Below are positions 16,782-26,155 of a stretch of DNA of 64,000 nt, piece by piece; within the stretch, counting starts at the first letter, position 1, and every line of letters begins with the position of its first letter. The notes under the pieces were generated by a model. The model saw only the letters and a list, made by a program, of their open reading frames with translations. It was not told where the DNA came from and did not search any database. The translations under genes and the position numbers were made by a program. The stretch lies in NCBI GenBank assembly GCA_964634885.1, contig CAZWLN010000006.1:87387-151386 (forward strand), in the 5' to 3' direction. The stretch is from DAINRZ01 sp964634885. GTDB taxonomy: Bacteria > Bacteroidota > Ignavibacteria > Kapaibacteriales > UBA2268.

Positions 16782-18056
16782 CTAGTTCTCCACTATCATC
16801 TCAGCGAAATTGTTCATGAACAGAGCCATCTTGTCGGGTTTGACCGTAAGCTCGAGCAGTATGCCCTCGTCGGTGTCTTCCCTCGAGGCAATGTCGCATA
16901 TGGTATAGATGGTGGAAATGGACCCCATCCGGCTGTATGGCAGTAGAATCTTTATCGAATGGCTTTGCTCGTCATACTTTTTCTGCATCAACTCCAGAAG
17001 GCCGGTAATGTTGATGCCGCGACGGGCAGAAACGAATATCGAATTGGCATACTCATCCTCGATGATCTTCAGCTCCTCGAGAGTCTCCTTGCAGTCGATT
17101 TTATTGAACACCAGCACCTGCGGTTTTTCCTTTATCTTCAGGTATTCGAGTGTTTCGTTAACGACATCGATGTGGTCCTTGAAAAACTCGTTCGATATAT
17201 CGACGACATGGACGATGATGTCGGCATCGGACGCTTCAGTCAACGTACTCCTGAAGGAAGCCACAAGGTGGGGCGGCAGCTTCCTGATGAAACCGACGGT
17301 GTCGGAAATCAGCGCCTGCTTTCCTGTAGGCAGCAGGAATGACCTGACGGTAGTGTCGAGAGTGGCAAAGAGTTTGTCTTCCACATAGACATCAGCCTGG
17401 GTAATCGTGTTCATCAATGTTGACTTGCCGGCGTTCGTGTAGCCCACGAGCGCAAAACGGGGAAACTCCTGCCTCCCTTTCTTCTGCTGCTCCTTCTGTA
17501 CCCCGATCAATTCGAGCTTTTCCTTCAACTTCTTGATCTTCTCCCTGATTACCCGCCTGTCGGTTTCAATCTGCGTTTCGCCGGGGCCTTTGGTACCAAT
17601 GCCGCCGTACTGCTTCGAGAGGTGCGTCCACATCCTCGTAAGGCGCGGGAGCATATACTGAAGCTGGGCCAGTTCCACCTGTGTCTTTGCCTCGTTCGTG
17701 CGTGCGTGCCTGGCGAATATATCCAATATCAGCATGCTGCGGTCTATCACTTTAACCTGGAGCTGGTTTTCAAGGTTCCTGAGCTGCACAGGGGTCAGGT
17801 CGTCGTCAAAAATTACAAGCTTAACGTCTTTTTCCTCTGCCAGTTCCTTGAGTTCTTCCACCTTACCTTTGCCGATGAGTGTCTTCGGGTTGGGCTTCTC
17901 CAGTTCCTGGTGCATCCTGTCAACGACAGTAGCACCGGCAGTGTCGGCCAGTTGCTCCAGTTCCCCGAGGTATTCTTCGATCAGATCGCGGTCTCCGCCT
18001 TTCTCGCCTGCCGAGACGAGAATGGCTCTCTCCTGTTCAGTGTTGTTTTCGTACAA
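16782..18056 (-). CDS. hflX: GTPase HflX
   Basis: A ribosome-associated GTPase that splits or rescues stalled 70S ribosomes under stress. The HflX N-terminal domain (AILVSAGEK near residue 11, NPKTLIGKGKVEEL near 57) is followed by the hallmark GGIGTKGPGETQIE (151-164), the G1 loop GYTNAGKS (205-212), G3 DTVGF (252-256) and NKID near 325. Length (424) is normal. There is no ATG before codon 48, and an in-frame TAA directly precedes the TTG at 18056. Because the conserved N-terminus begins at codon 11, TTG must be the start codon, with only a weak ribosome site. It is transcribed alone. Confidence 0.93.
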   Translation of the reverse strand: MYENNTEQERAILVSAGEKGGDRDLIEEYLGELEQLADTAGATVVDRMHQELEKPNPKTLIGKGKVEELKELAEEKDVKLVIFDDDLTPVQLRNLENQLQVKVIDRSMLILDIFARHARTNEAKTQVELAQLQYMLPRLTRMWTHLSKQYGGIGTKGPGETQIETDRRVIREKIKKLKEKLELIGVQKEQQKKGRQEFPRFALVGYTNAGKSTLMNTITQADVYVEDKLFATLDTTVRSFLLPTGKQALISDTVGFIRKLPPHLVASFRSTLTEASDADIIVHVVDISNEFFKDHIDVVNETLEYLKIKEKPQVLVFNKIDCKETLEELKIIEDEYANSIFVSARRGINITGLLELMQKKYDEQSHSIKILLPYSRMGSISTIYTICDIASREDTDEGILLELTVKPDKMALFMNNFAEMIVEN

Positions 18057-18221
18057 TTAATTACCCATAAATAATATATGAACGCAAATACTAAATTTTA
18101 AATGTTGCAATAATAATATTTTTAAATTAATTTGTGAAAACAAATAAAAAATGGAGTATGTAATTAATTGCCTGGCTCAGATGGTAAAGGGGGTTTACCG
18201 GCAGGCAGGATCGAATGTCAG

Positions 18222-20708
18222 ATGAGAAGGATTGCAGCGTATTTAGCCATATTGTGCCTTTGGTCTAATGCCTCGTTCTGCCAGTACGAAACCAACAGAT
18301 GGTATTTCGGTGACAATGCCGGCCTGAACTTTACCAACGGCACACCGACCGCTGTAATCGACGGCACACTGAAGACAATCGAAGGTGTGGCAACAATTTC
18401 CGACGGCAACGGCAACCTGCTTTTCTACACCGACGGATGTACCGTTTACAACAGGAACCACCAGCAGATGAAGAACGGTAACAACCTGATGGGGCACTTC
18501 TCATCGACTCAGTCAGGAATAATAATACCCAAACCCAACAGCAACAATCTGTATTACATATTCACAGTTGACGAAACAGCAGGATTCAACGGCTTCAGGT
18601 ACTCCGTCGTCGATGTCCGCAGGGACAAGGGCCTGGGTGAAGTCGTCAAGAAAAACGTCCTGCTCTATACGCCTACGACAGAAAAAGTCACGGCTGTACT
18701 ACACAACAACAACAAAGACTACTGGATTATCACCCACGACTGGGACTCGCGCAATTTCAAGGTCTTTCTCCTTACCGAATACGGCCTGTCGATTACTCCC
18801 GTCGTCAGCAAAGCCGGGGTGGTTCACTCAGGCAACAAAAAGAACTCCATCGGGTACCTCAAAGCTTCCGTTAACGGCGACAAACTGGCGTTGTGCATCA
18901 GGGACAAGAGCATCGTCGAACTGTTCAATTTCGACAATACTACAGGCAAAGTCTCTTCCCCCATCCACATTGATTTGGAAGACTGCAAGCAGCCATACGG
19001 CATCGAGTTCTCTCCCGGGGGCAACCTGCTCTACGTCAGCTATTCCAGGCCGAAATCGAAGATATTGCAGTTCAACCTCAGGTACAGCCAGGCAGAGGAC
19101 ATAGTAAAAAATGTGAAAGAGGTAGCAAAGAGCGAACTCGACAATTTGTATTTCGCACTTCAAATAGCTCCCGACGGGAAAATCTACGTTGCCCGTTACA
19201 ACCAGCCATACCTGGGGGTTATTAACAATCCGGACGGAATCGGCCCCGAAGCAGATTTCAAAGAGGAAGGCATTTACCTGCAATACAGGAACTCCACGCT
19301 GGGACTTCCCAATTTCATCCAGAGCTATTTCTTTTCAAAGAAACTGTTCATCGACACCACCGTCGTCAATGTCAGCCCCCTTGGCTATTACGCCGACTAT
19401 TCCATTGGCGTGCCGAGGGTTTCGATCTCTACCGAAGTTTACATGAACAAGTCCAGGCGCACCAAAGTCTATTTTCGCACAGACACTCTCTTCCGGCTGT
19501 CGGACCTCCCGGATACGATTGTTAATTACTGCGGCGTGGACAGGTACGGCAAGAAGCTGAAAAAGAAAGACCTCATCATCGAGGAATTCTCTCAGAAGAG
19601 CCTCCATCCTCTCCTGAACTATATTTTCTTCGACGAGAACAGCCCCGCGATACCTGCCAGGTACAACCAGTTAACTGCCGGTGAAGCCGGAAAATTCAAC
19701 TTCAATGTTTTCATGCAGAAGAACACACTTCAGATATATCATCACATCCTGAACATCATCGGTTACAGGCTTACCCAAAAACCGGCAGCCACCCTGACCG
19801 TCATCGGCTGCATATCCGGGACCAGGGACGAAAGGACCAACAAACAACTGCCTGTCCAAAGGGCCGAATCTGTAAGGGATTACCTTGTAAATGTATGGAA
19901 AATAAGCAGCCACAGGATAAAGATCTCTGCAAGGGGACTGCCCGAGCATGCCTCCCTCCCGACAAACGATCCGGAAAAAGCACAGGAGAACGCCCGTGTC
20001 GAGATGACTTCCAACGACTATGACATCTTTGCACCGATACTTACAGTTGACACCCTGAGGGAGTCAGACCCTGAGGTCGTCAGGTTCTTTTCGACGATAG
20101 ACGAGGCAACGGGGTTTAAAAGCTCGAAGGTATTGCTTTCCAGCGGCTCCGATATCATCTCTGAACTGCTCCCGACAGATTCCCTCAATAATTTCTTCGA
20201 CTGGAAATTCGACAGGTCGCTGCGAGACGATAAGATCGAGTACTCATTGGTGGTAATCGACGGGGCCGGTAACCAATACAAGACACCTGTGAAAATTGTT
20301 CCGGTCAACCAGCTGACACTGTACAAAAAGAAGTCCAACTCGATGAACGACGTGGAGTTTGACAACTTCAGCCTCATTCTTTTCGATTTTGCCAAGTCGA
20401 TGATTACCGGGCCGAACATAAAAATCTCCGATTACATCAAACAGAGGATAAGGCCCGACTCGAAGGTAAGAATCATCGGATACACGGACAAAACAGGGGA
20501 AGTGGATTTCAACAGGCGCCTGTCCCTGCATCGGGCCAACCAGGCGAGGGCTGCCTTAGACATCCGCAGGGCTGAGACTTACGGCATCGGCGAAGACATC
20601 CTCCTTTACGACAACGACCTGCCTGAGGGCCGTTTCTACTGTCGTACGGTTCAGATCATCCTTGAAACACCTTCCTTCAGCCCAGAAATGAACAATGTGA
20701 AGTTTTAA
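18222..20708 (+). CDS. OmpA-family envelope protein with beta-propeller-like N-terminus
   Basis: The ATG at 18222 begins a signal peptide (MRRIAAYLAILCLWSNASFC), so it is preferred over an upstream TTG in the same frame; GCAGGA lies 11 nt before it. The mature protein starts with an RWYFGDNAGLNF segment typical of FCB gliding/T9SS-associated proteins, followed by propeller-like strands with repeated Asp-Gly turns. The C-terminal third has two OmpA-like peptidoglycan-binding segments, one near residue 520 (TVIGCISGTRDE ... RAESVRDYL) and one near 760 (VRIIGYTDKTGE ... NQARAAL). Anchoring of the outer membrane or of a surface complex to peptidoglycan is inferred. It lies divergent from hflX and ends before a 170-bp gap. 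Confidence 0.8.
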   Translation: MRRIAAYLAILCLWSNASFCQYETNRWYFGDNAGLNFTNGTPTAVIDGTLKTIEGVATISDGNGNLLFYTDGCTVYNRNHQQMKNGNNLMGHFSSTQSGIIIPKPNSNNLYYIFTVDETAGFNGFRYSVVDVRRDKGLGEVVKKNVLLYTPTTEKVTAVLHNNNKDYWIITHDWDSRNFKVFLLTEYGLSITPVVSKAGVVHSGNKKNSIGYLKASVNGDKLALCIRDKSIVELFNFDNTTGKVSSPIHIDLEDCKQPYGIEFSPGGNLLYVSYSRPKSKILQFNLRYSQAEDIVKNVKEVAKSELDNLYFALQIAPDGKIYVARYNQPYLGVINNPDGIGPEADFKEEGIYLQYRNSTLGLPNFIQSYFFSKKLFIDTTVVNVSPLGYYADYSIGVPRVSISTEVYMNKSRRTKVYFRTDTLFRLSDLPDTIVNYCGVDRYGKKLKKKDLIIEEFSQKSLHPLLNYIFFDENSPAIPARYNQLTAGEAGKFNFNVFMQKNTLQIYHHILNIIGYRLTQKPAATLTVIGCISGTRDERTNKQLPVQRAESVRDYLVNVWKISSHRIKISARGLPEHASLPTNDPEKAQENARVEMTSNDYDIFAPILTVDTLRESDPEVVRFFSTIDEATGFKSSKVLLSSGSDIISELLPTDSLNNFFDWKFDRSLRDDKIEYSLVVIDGAGNQYKTPVKIVPVNQLTLYKKKSNSMNDVEFDNFSLILFDFAKSMITGPNIKISDYIKQRIRPDSKVRIIGYTDKTGEVDFNRRLSLHRANQARAALDIRRAETYGIGEDILLYDNDLPEGRFYCRTVQIILETPSFSPEMNNVKF

Positions 20709-20877
20709 ATTGGTTTTGAGCACCGGTCTGTTTGATTCATTCATTATCTCAACATTATGTATTTTTATTTACCAGACAGGATTATTAATCAAAAAGCCTT
20801 TCTGTTTTTTAAAATAAAACCTGCTCCTTAATCGTAAAATAAGAACATTATTAATAACGAATAGGTTGGGAATCGAA

Positions 20878-21639
20878 ATGAGAAGAAATATATACTGCCT
20901 GATGATTTTATTGCCAATCATGCTGGTTTCCTGTTCCGATGACGACCCGGTAGGCCCGGGCAAAGACTCCATCCTGCCTGTTACGTTAGGTTCATACTGG
21001 ATTTATGAGAATTACAACCTTGATGAGAGCTACAACAGGTTGAACAAATTTACCGGGCTTGACTCTTCGATCATCTCCGGTACAACAGTGAAACTGGGCA
21101 AAAATGCTTCGGTCATGACTAAATATACCCAGAATCGGACCGGTGTCTATGAAAAAGAAGATGATGATTTCTATTATATCGATGGCAGCAAACTCTATGT
21201 CCACACAGATTACATTAAAAATATGATGAGTATAATGTCCTCAATCTTTCAGATAGATGAAAAATGGCTGCTGATTGCCAATGAAAACGATGAAGACTGG
21301 ACGGTTCTCGAACAGGACATCGATACCTTTCCTCTGATAGCAACTAAAATCTGGGGCCATCTCACCATGAGGGATACCAAGGGAGGAACAGTAACCCTGG
21401 CAGTCAACGGAAAGGATTACACTGCTCAGGAATACACCCTCGACGTTGACTTCGAAGGTAAAGTCCTCTATTTGAAAACAGAAATCGAAAAAAGCTATAA
21501 AGTTAAGATACATCTTTGGTTTGCAAAAGGTGTAGGCCTGATTAAAAGCATTGTTTACATGCCGGCCGTCAGTCTCGGTAACTATTCGATGGCCCAGTCA
21601 ATCACAGAATCCTACTTAAAGAACTTTAGAATTAAATAA
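20878..21639 (+). CDS. Lipoprotein of unknown function (paralogue 1)
   Basis: 253 residues. The start at 20878 (ATG) gives a lipoprotein signal: RR, hydrophobic stretch, then LVSC followed by SDDDP. The aspartates after the cysteine fit the export signal for surface lipoproteins in Bacteroidota. The body is beta-rich, beginning with LGSYWIYENYNLDES, and is clearly similar to the next gene (shared pattern of a Gly-Ser-x-Trp strand, L/Y-rich strands and a late EGK segment). No recognised domain. The two genes are 30 bp apart on the same strand and probably arose by tandem duplication. Confidence 0.75.
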   Translation: MRRNIYCLMILLPIMLVSCSDDDPVGPGKDSILPVTLGSYWIYENYNLDESYNRLNKFTGLDSSIISGTTVKLGKNASVMTKYTQNRTGVYEKEDDDFYYIDGSKLYVHTDYIKNMMSIMSSIFQIDEKWLLIANENDEDWTVLEQDIDTFPLIATKIWGHLTMRDTKGGTVTLAVNGKDYTAQEYTLDVDFEGKVLYLKTEIEKSYKVKIHLWFAKGVGLIKSIVYMPAVSLGNYSMAQSITESYLKNFRIK

Positions 21640-21669
21640 TATATTTACAAACAAACAACGGACTTTTCA

Positions 21670-22449
21670 ATGAAAAAGAAAATACTGCTTACTGCTTTTG
21701 CAGCTTTCCTGGCTTTCTTCGCCTACGGCTGCAGCGACGACGACACAACCAATCCTACCGATGAAACTCCGGCTTTCAAGTTTACCCAGGGTTCTTCCTG
21801 GAATTTTCAGAGATTCGAACTCGATACTTTAAGCAACAGGCTGTCAACCTATAGCTTACTGAATACAAACATTACCGGCACAATAACATACCTTAGCAAA
21901 CAGGCAAGTGTATTCGTCTCTTTAAGCGACGACAAAAATGACACTGTAAATTTTGCAATTGAGGGAAAGAAACTGTATTCCTCAAAAGCGGCTTTTTCAC
22001 CACAGAAAATGACTAAGGGCCTTTTACCTGTTGACATACCAGATCAATGGTACACATTTGCAGACTATGGCAACGACTCGTGGACAATATACAGAGACTC
22101 CCTTAAAAATATACCTATACCCGTTGACGGTAATACCTATAACTTCAACGGGATACTGACAATAACCGGTAAAAGGGTCGAATCGGCGTCTGTCAAATGG
22201 GGGCCGAATGAAGACAAAACCGTTACTGCAACCGATTTCCAGCATTCATATACTTTTGAGGGCAAGATCGCGGGAATCGTTACACTCAACAAGACATTTG
22301 TCATACACAATTACTATAACAAGGATATGGGATTTATCAAAGAGAAAATGGAAAGCCAGTTAATTACTGTCCCAATAATATTAAAATCGATACATGTGGC
22401 TGGTTACGAAACAGTACTGCAAAGCTACAATATTGCTACAGGTGAATAG
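21670..22449 (+). CDS. Lipoprotein of unknown function (paralogue 2)
   Basis: 259 residues with a lipoprotein signal (MKKKILLTAFAAFLAFFAYGC) and SDDD right after the cysteine, as in the upstream paralogue. The start of the mature domain, FTQGSSWNFQRFELDTLSNRL, aligns with LGSYWIYENYNLDESYNRL in the neighbour, and both have an EGK motif about 70 residues from the end. Beta-rich; no enzyme motif seen. Predicted outer-membrane lipoprotein, possibly exposed at the surface. A rho-independent terminator follows. Confidence 0.75.
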   Translation: MKKKILLTAFAAFLAFFAYGCSDDDTTNPTDETPAFKFTQGSSWNFQRFELDTLSNRLSTYSLLNTNITGTITYLSKQASVFVSLSDDKNDTVNFAIEGKKLYSSKAAFSPQKMTKGLLPVDIPDQWYTFADYGNDSWTIYRDSLKNIPIPVDGNTYNFNGILTITGKRVESASVKWGPNEDKTVTATDFQHSYTFEGKIAGIVTLNKTFVIHNYYNKDMGFIKEKMESQLITVPIILKSIHVAGYETVLQSYNIATGE

Positions 22450-22476
22450 TCAGGATAAAAATTTTTCTTAATAACA

Positions 22477-22517
22477 GGGGGCTTAAGCCGGACAGAAGGT
22501 TTAAGCCTCTTTTTTTT
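22477..22517 (+). terminator. Terminator after lipoprotein pair
   Basis: GGGCTTAA-g-CC pairs with GG-t-TTAAGCCTC around a short loop and is followed by eight T residues, 30 nt after the stop of the second lipoprotein. The convergent histidine-kinase gene ends just to its right. Confidence 0.75.
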
Positions 22518-22519
22518 GC

Positions 22520-23689
22520 CTAATCATTCTTGTTGGGAAGATAGACCGAAAAAGTTGTCCCGGCGCCTGGCGAACTCGTTACTTCGAGTATTCCGTTGTT
22601 CTTCTCCACTAAGTCTTTGCACAATATCAACCCCAAGCCCGTACCCGATTCGTTCCTTGTACCCAGCTTGGTGAAATCCACATCCATACGGAAAATCTTG
22701 CCGATCTCCTCCGGAGTCATCCCGATTCCCGTATCGCGTATATTCAGGATGGTAAACTGCTGCATCTCGCGAGCTTCCATTATCACCTCTCCAAAACCGT
22801 CGGTGAATTTCACGGCGTTCGAGATGAGGTTACGTACCACAGTGTCGATCATGAATTTATCTGCAAAAACCACGGCTTCATCCGACACCCTGTTCTTCAG
22901 TGAGATATTCTTCTCACCGGCAAGGTCGTGGAACATTTTCAACGTGTCCTCCGTGAGGTCTTTCAGGTGGAAACGTGCGGGTTCGAACGGTATTCGCCCG
23001 ATCTGCAGGCGGGACCATGTCAACAGGTTTTCAAGCAGCTTGTTCAGTCTTTTCGCCGATTTGTTGATCTCTTTGATGATGTCCCTGATCTCGTCGATGG
23101 AGAATCCGTCGAATTCGGTAACGAGGAGTTCAGTTAGACCGATGAATCCCTGGAAGGGATTCTTCAGGTCGTGGGCAATGATGGAGAACAGTTTATCTTT
23201 TCCGGCATTTATTTCAAGGAGTTCTTTCTCTTTGTCGTTAAGGTTGTCGTTGGCTTCGCTCAGTTGGTTGATGAAGCGGACGTTCATGTCCCGCTGATTT
23301 TTCAGTTCTATCTGCATTTTGACCCTGGCAATAACTTCCAGGATGTTGAACGGCTTGACGATATAGTCGTAGGCGCCCGTTTCGAACCCCAGCAGTACAT
23401 CATCCGAACCGGCTTTTGCAGTAAGGAATATTACAGGAATGTCTTTAGTCTTTTCGTTGTTTTTCAGTTGACGGCATACTTCAAAGCCGTCCATGCCGGG
23501 CATCAGTACGTCGAGGAGAATGACATCGGGCTTCGAACTGTTAGCAAGCGACAGAGCCACTTTCCCTTCTGTAGCAATGGAAATCTCGCAGCCAATGTTC
23601 TTCAGTGCAGTGCCAAGTAAGTGCAAATTGTCAGGGAGATCATCGACAATCAGTATATTGGGCGCTTTTTTCCTCTCCTCTGTTATCAT
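22520..23689 (-). CDS. Response receiver-histidine kinase, cytoplasmic
   Basis: 389 residues with an N-terminal receiver domain (acidic D16/D17, phosphoacceptor D60 in ILLDVLMPG, K112 in IVKPF), a short coiled-coil linker (about 135-165), a HisKA dimerisation domain with H173 in IIAHDLKNP, and a HATPase domain (N box NLISNAVKF, DTGIGM, GTGLGL). No transmembrane or PAS sensor is present, so the kinase is probably controlled by phosphorylation of its own receiver by another kinase. No partner regulator is adjacent. The ATG start is supported by the receiver beginning at residue 11. Confidence 0.88.
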   Translation of the reverse strand: MITEERKKAPNILIVDDLPDNLHLLGTALKNIGCEISIATEGKVALSLANSSKPDVILLDVLMPGMDGFEVCRQLKNNEKTKDIPVIFLTAKAGSDDVLLGFETGAYDYIVKPFNILEVIARVKMQIELKNQRDMNVRFINQLSEANDNLNDKEKELLEINAGKDKLFSIIAHDLKNPFQGFIGLTELLVTEFDGFSIDEIRDIIKEINKSAKRLNKLLENLLTWSRLQIGRIPFEPARFHLKDLTEDTLKMFHDLAGEKNISLKNRVSDEAVVFADKFMIDTVVRNLISNAVKFTDGFGEVIMEAREMQQFTILNIRDTGIGMTPEEIGKIFRMDVDFTKLGTRNESGTGLGLILCKDLVEKNNGILEVTSSPGAGTTFSVYLPNKND

Positions 23690-23816
23690 AAGCCAATGTT
23701 TACAATGTAATTACTTAACACATCCACTTAATTATATACTAAAAAAATCGTTCCATCAACACAAGTACAAGTTAATAATTATTAAAGTATTTAGCAAATA
23801 TTTGAAAAATTCTTCG

Positions 23817-24959
23817 CTAACAGGCTCCGTTCAGGATATTGACAACGTCTTCGTAGTCCAGTTTCTTAAGGTTCCCGAAATTGCCGCGGATCATCGCATT
23901 GCTTGCAATGGCAGGAATCTCATCCTCCCCGATGGACAATTCCCTCAGGCTGACAGGAGCTCCCCATTCACTGAATTTATTCTTCATGGCATCGACGGCT
24001 TCGTCAACAGAAGCGGCATTCCACAGCGTTTTTGCCCATCTGAGGAACTGGGGCATGTTTTCTTTCTGCATATACCTGATCCATGCCGGGTAAACAACAG
24101 CAAGCCCCTCACCGTGGGCAATCCTGGGATGGAAGGCAGAGATGGAGTGCTCGATGTTGTGTGTAGCCCAATCGCCCCCCTTCATGGCAATGCCTGAAAT
24201 GCCGTTAAGGGCAAGAGTCGAAGACCAGGCGAAATTGGCCCTGGCGTTGTAATCTTTCGGGTCGGCTTTCAGTCTGTCGATAGATTTGATGATGGTACTG
24301 ACGATGGCTTCGTCCAATGAGATGGTAATTTCCTGGTTTGTGCCCATGAAATACTGTTCGAGGACATGGACAATGGAGTCGATGCCGCCGTTCACAGTCT
24401 GGTTCCAGGGCAGGGACATCTGTACGGAAGGGTCGATGATGGAAACCCGTGGATAGATATGCTCGCTGCGCGTGGCCCACTTCTTTTTCTCATCGTCGTT
24501 GGTAAGTACGGCCGTCGGATTCATTTCCGAACCGGTGGCAGAAATAGTCAGGATAGTAAACAGTGGCAGCGCCCGGGCAATTTTTTCTGTCCCGTCGTAA
24601 GCCCCCCAGGGGTCGTTAAGATAGAAACCGGCGGCAATGGATTTTCCTTCGTCGATTACAGAGCCACCGCCGATTGCGAGTACTGCTTCCAGTTTCTTCT
24701 CACGGCACAGTGCGACTGCCGTCCGGGTATGCGAGAGAGCCGGATTGGGGCGGACACCCCACAGTTCCTCCCACTCGATGCCGGCACGCCGAAGTGATTT
24801 GGTTACGTTTTCATAGACGCCGTTTTCCCTGATGGAACCGCCACCTGCGAGCAACAATACTCTCTTTATTCCCGAGTCTTTGATTTCCCTACCGACATGA
24901 GCGATTGTCATTTCTCCAAAGAGGACTCTTACCGGGTTGTAAAAAACGAAGTTATCCAT
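23817..24959 (-). CDS. Iron-dependent alcohol dehydrogenase (butanol dehydrogenase / YqhD-like)
   Basis: A cytoplasmic NAD(P)H-dependent reductase of aldehydes to alcohols, iron-ADH family. The glycine-rich nucleotide loop AIGGGSVID is at 95-103. Likely metal ligands are D194 and H198 (GIDSIVHVL), H267 (WATHNIEH) and H282 (IAHGEG). The start at 24959 (MDNFVFYNPVRV) is preferred to one five codons upstream because AGGA lies 7 nt before it and the family begins with this FxFxNPT-like strand. Length 380 fits. It is downstream of a BadF-type kinase gene but separated by a hairpin, so it is probably transcribed separately. Confidence 0.88.
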   Translation of the reverse strand: MDNFVFYNPVRVLFGEMTIAHVGREIKDSGIKRVLLLAGGGSIRENGVYENVTKSLRRAGIEWEELWGVRPNPALSHTRTAVALCREKKLEAVLAIGGGSVIDEGKSIAAGFYLNDPWGAYDGTEKIARALPLFTILTISATGSEMNPTAVLTNDDEKKKWATRSEHIYPRVSIIDPSVQMSLPWNQTVNGGIDSIVHVLEQYFMGTNQEITISLDEAIVSTIIKSIDRLKADPKDYNARANFAWSSTLALNGISGIAMKGGDWATHNIEHSISAFHPRIAHGEGLAVVYPAWIRYMQKENMPQFLRWAKTLWNAASVDEAVDAMKNKFSEWGAPVSLRELSIGEDEIPAIASNAMIRGNFGNLKKLDYEDVVNILNGAC

Positions 24960-25080
24960 TTTCATTCCTGCCATAATGTTTATAAAAACACCCGCTAAAA
25001 AAAAGGAAACGAATTGAGCCGGAAAATGTTATCGTCGAATCAAAAAATCGGCTTAGCGGTGTCGTATTAGTAATTAACTA

Positions 25081-25115
25081 ATGGTGGAGCACACTACGGA
25101 AGCGTACTCCACCAT
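25081..25115 (-). terminator. Hairpin after BadF-type kinase gene
   Basis: ATGGTGGAG pairs with CTCCACCAT around a 17-nt loop, 22 nt past the kinase stop on the minus strand. The T-tract is poor on that strand (TAGTTAATTA), so this may be a transcript-end or extragenic palindrome. Confidence 0.4.
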
Positions 25116-25137
25116 CCGGATGGATTTTTTTTATTGC

Positions 25138-26082
25138 TTACTGCATTTCTTTGATGAGCCTTAAGCCCAGAGAGACGGCGCCGTGCAGCGCATTGCCTTT
25201 GGGTTCGACTCTCTCGACAGCAGGGTTCTTTTCTATTCGCTCGAACAGCAGTCTTGCCAGCAGCGATTCTGCATCGATGATGCCGCCCATGAGCGCAACA
25301 GGCATCTTCTTGGCTTTATATTCCTTACCGATGGCTCCGAGCAGTTCCATCAGGTGATAAGCCGATCTTTCGATAATCTCTTTGCACACCTGATCTCCAG
25401 CTTCGGCACATTCCATGACGGCCGGAGTGAGCATCTGGTACACAAACCCGCCTTCGGCGTATGCTTTAACAATCGAACGGGGCTGGTCCAGGTCAATTGC
25501 AGGAACAAGTTCTGTCAGTTTGTCCGCAAGTATTGTCGGGTTACCTCTGCCGTCGATGCTGCGGACGATGGCGGTCAGGCCTTCCCTGCCGATCCACGCT
25601 CCGCTGCCTTCGTCGTCGAGTTCGATGCCCCAGCCGCCGCAGCGTGAAAGCTTCTTGTTGTACCTGCCGAGAGCAATGGAACCGGTACCAACGATCATCA
25701 CCACACCGTTGTCATCCTCGAAAGCGCCTTCGAGAGCCAGTTCGGCGTCGCTGATGATGAGCAGGTCGTTAAGAATGACCTGCTGCTGCCTTGCCATTGT
25801 CTTGAGCAACTGTGTTGACCTGCGTTTTTCTTCGTCCAGCCACACACCGGCAAGGCCGATGACAACGGCGTCCAGTTCTTCATACTCGATCTCAGCTTTT
25901 GCACAAAGCTCGATGATAACATTTAAAAGGCGTTCGCAGGATTCGGCAACACCTACGGCGCCAATTCTTGTTGTTCCGGAATTTGATTGTGATAGTATTT
26001 TACCGCCTTTGTATAATATACCCCGGGTCCGTGTTCCACCTCCATCGATACCGATAATTGTGTAATCATTTTTTAATGCCAT
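25138..26082 (-). CDS. BadF/BadG-type ATPase, probable N-acetylglucosamine kinase
   Basis: An ASKHA-fold sugar kinase of 314 residues. The phosphate-1 motif is GIDGGGTRTRG at the N-terminus; a second nucleotide motif, VMIVGTGSIALG, is near residue 133, followed by GGWGIELDDEGSGAWIG, the segment characteristic of NAGK-like members. The start at 26082 is chosen because AAGG lies 5 nt upstream; eight further upstream codons are possible. It would phosphorylate N-acetylglucosamine or a related amino sugar in the cytoplasm, for example during cell-wall recycling. Exact substrate not established. It follows the MlaF-like ATPase gene by about 70 bp on the same strand. Confidence 0.82.
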   Translation of the reverse strand: MALKNDYTIIGIDGGGTRTRGILYKGGKILSQSNSGTTRIGAVGVAESCERLLNVIIELCAKAEIEYEELDAVVIGLAGVWLDEEKRRSTQLLKTMARQQQVILNDLLIISDAELALEGAFEDDNGVVMIVGTGSIALGRYNKKLSRCGGWGIELDDEGSGAWIGREGLTAIVRSIDGRGNPTILADKLTELVPAIDLDQPRSIVKAYAEGGFVYQMLTPAVMECAEAGDQVCKEIIERSAYHLMELLGAIGKEYKAKKMPVALMGGIIDAESLLARLLFERIEKNPAVERVEPKGNALHGAVSLGLRLIKEMQ

Positions 26083-26155
26083 AAAACCTTTTTCTAATTT
26101 CTTCATTACAATTTTTTCGCTGGTAAGGAAACAAATATTATGCCATTATAGGCGG

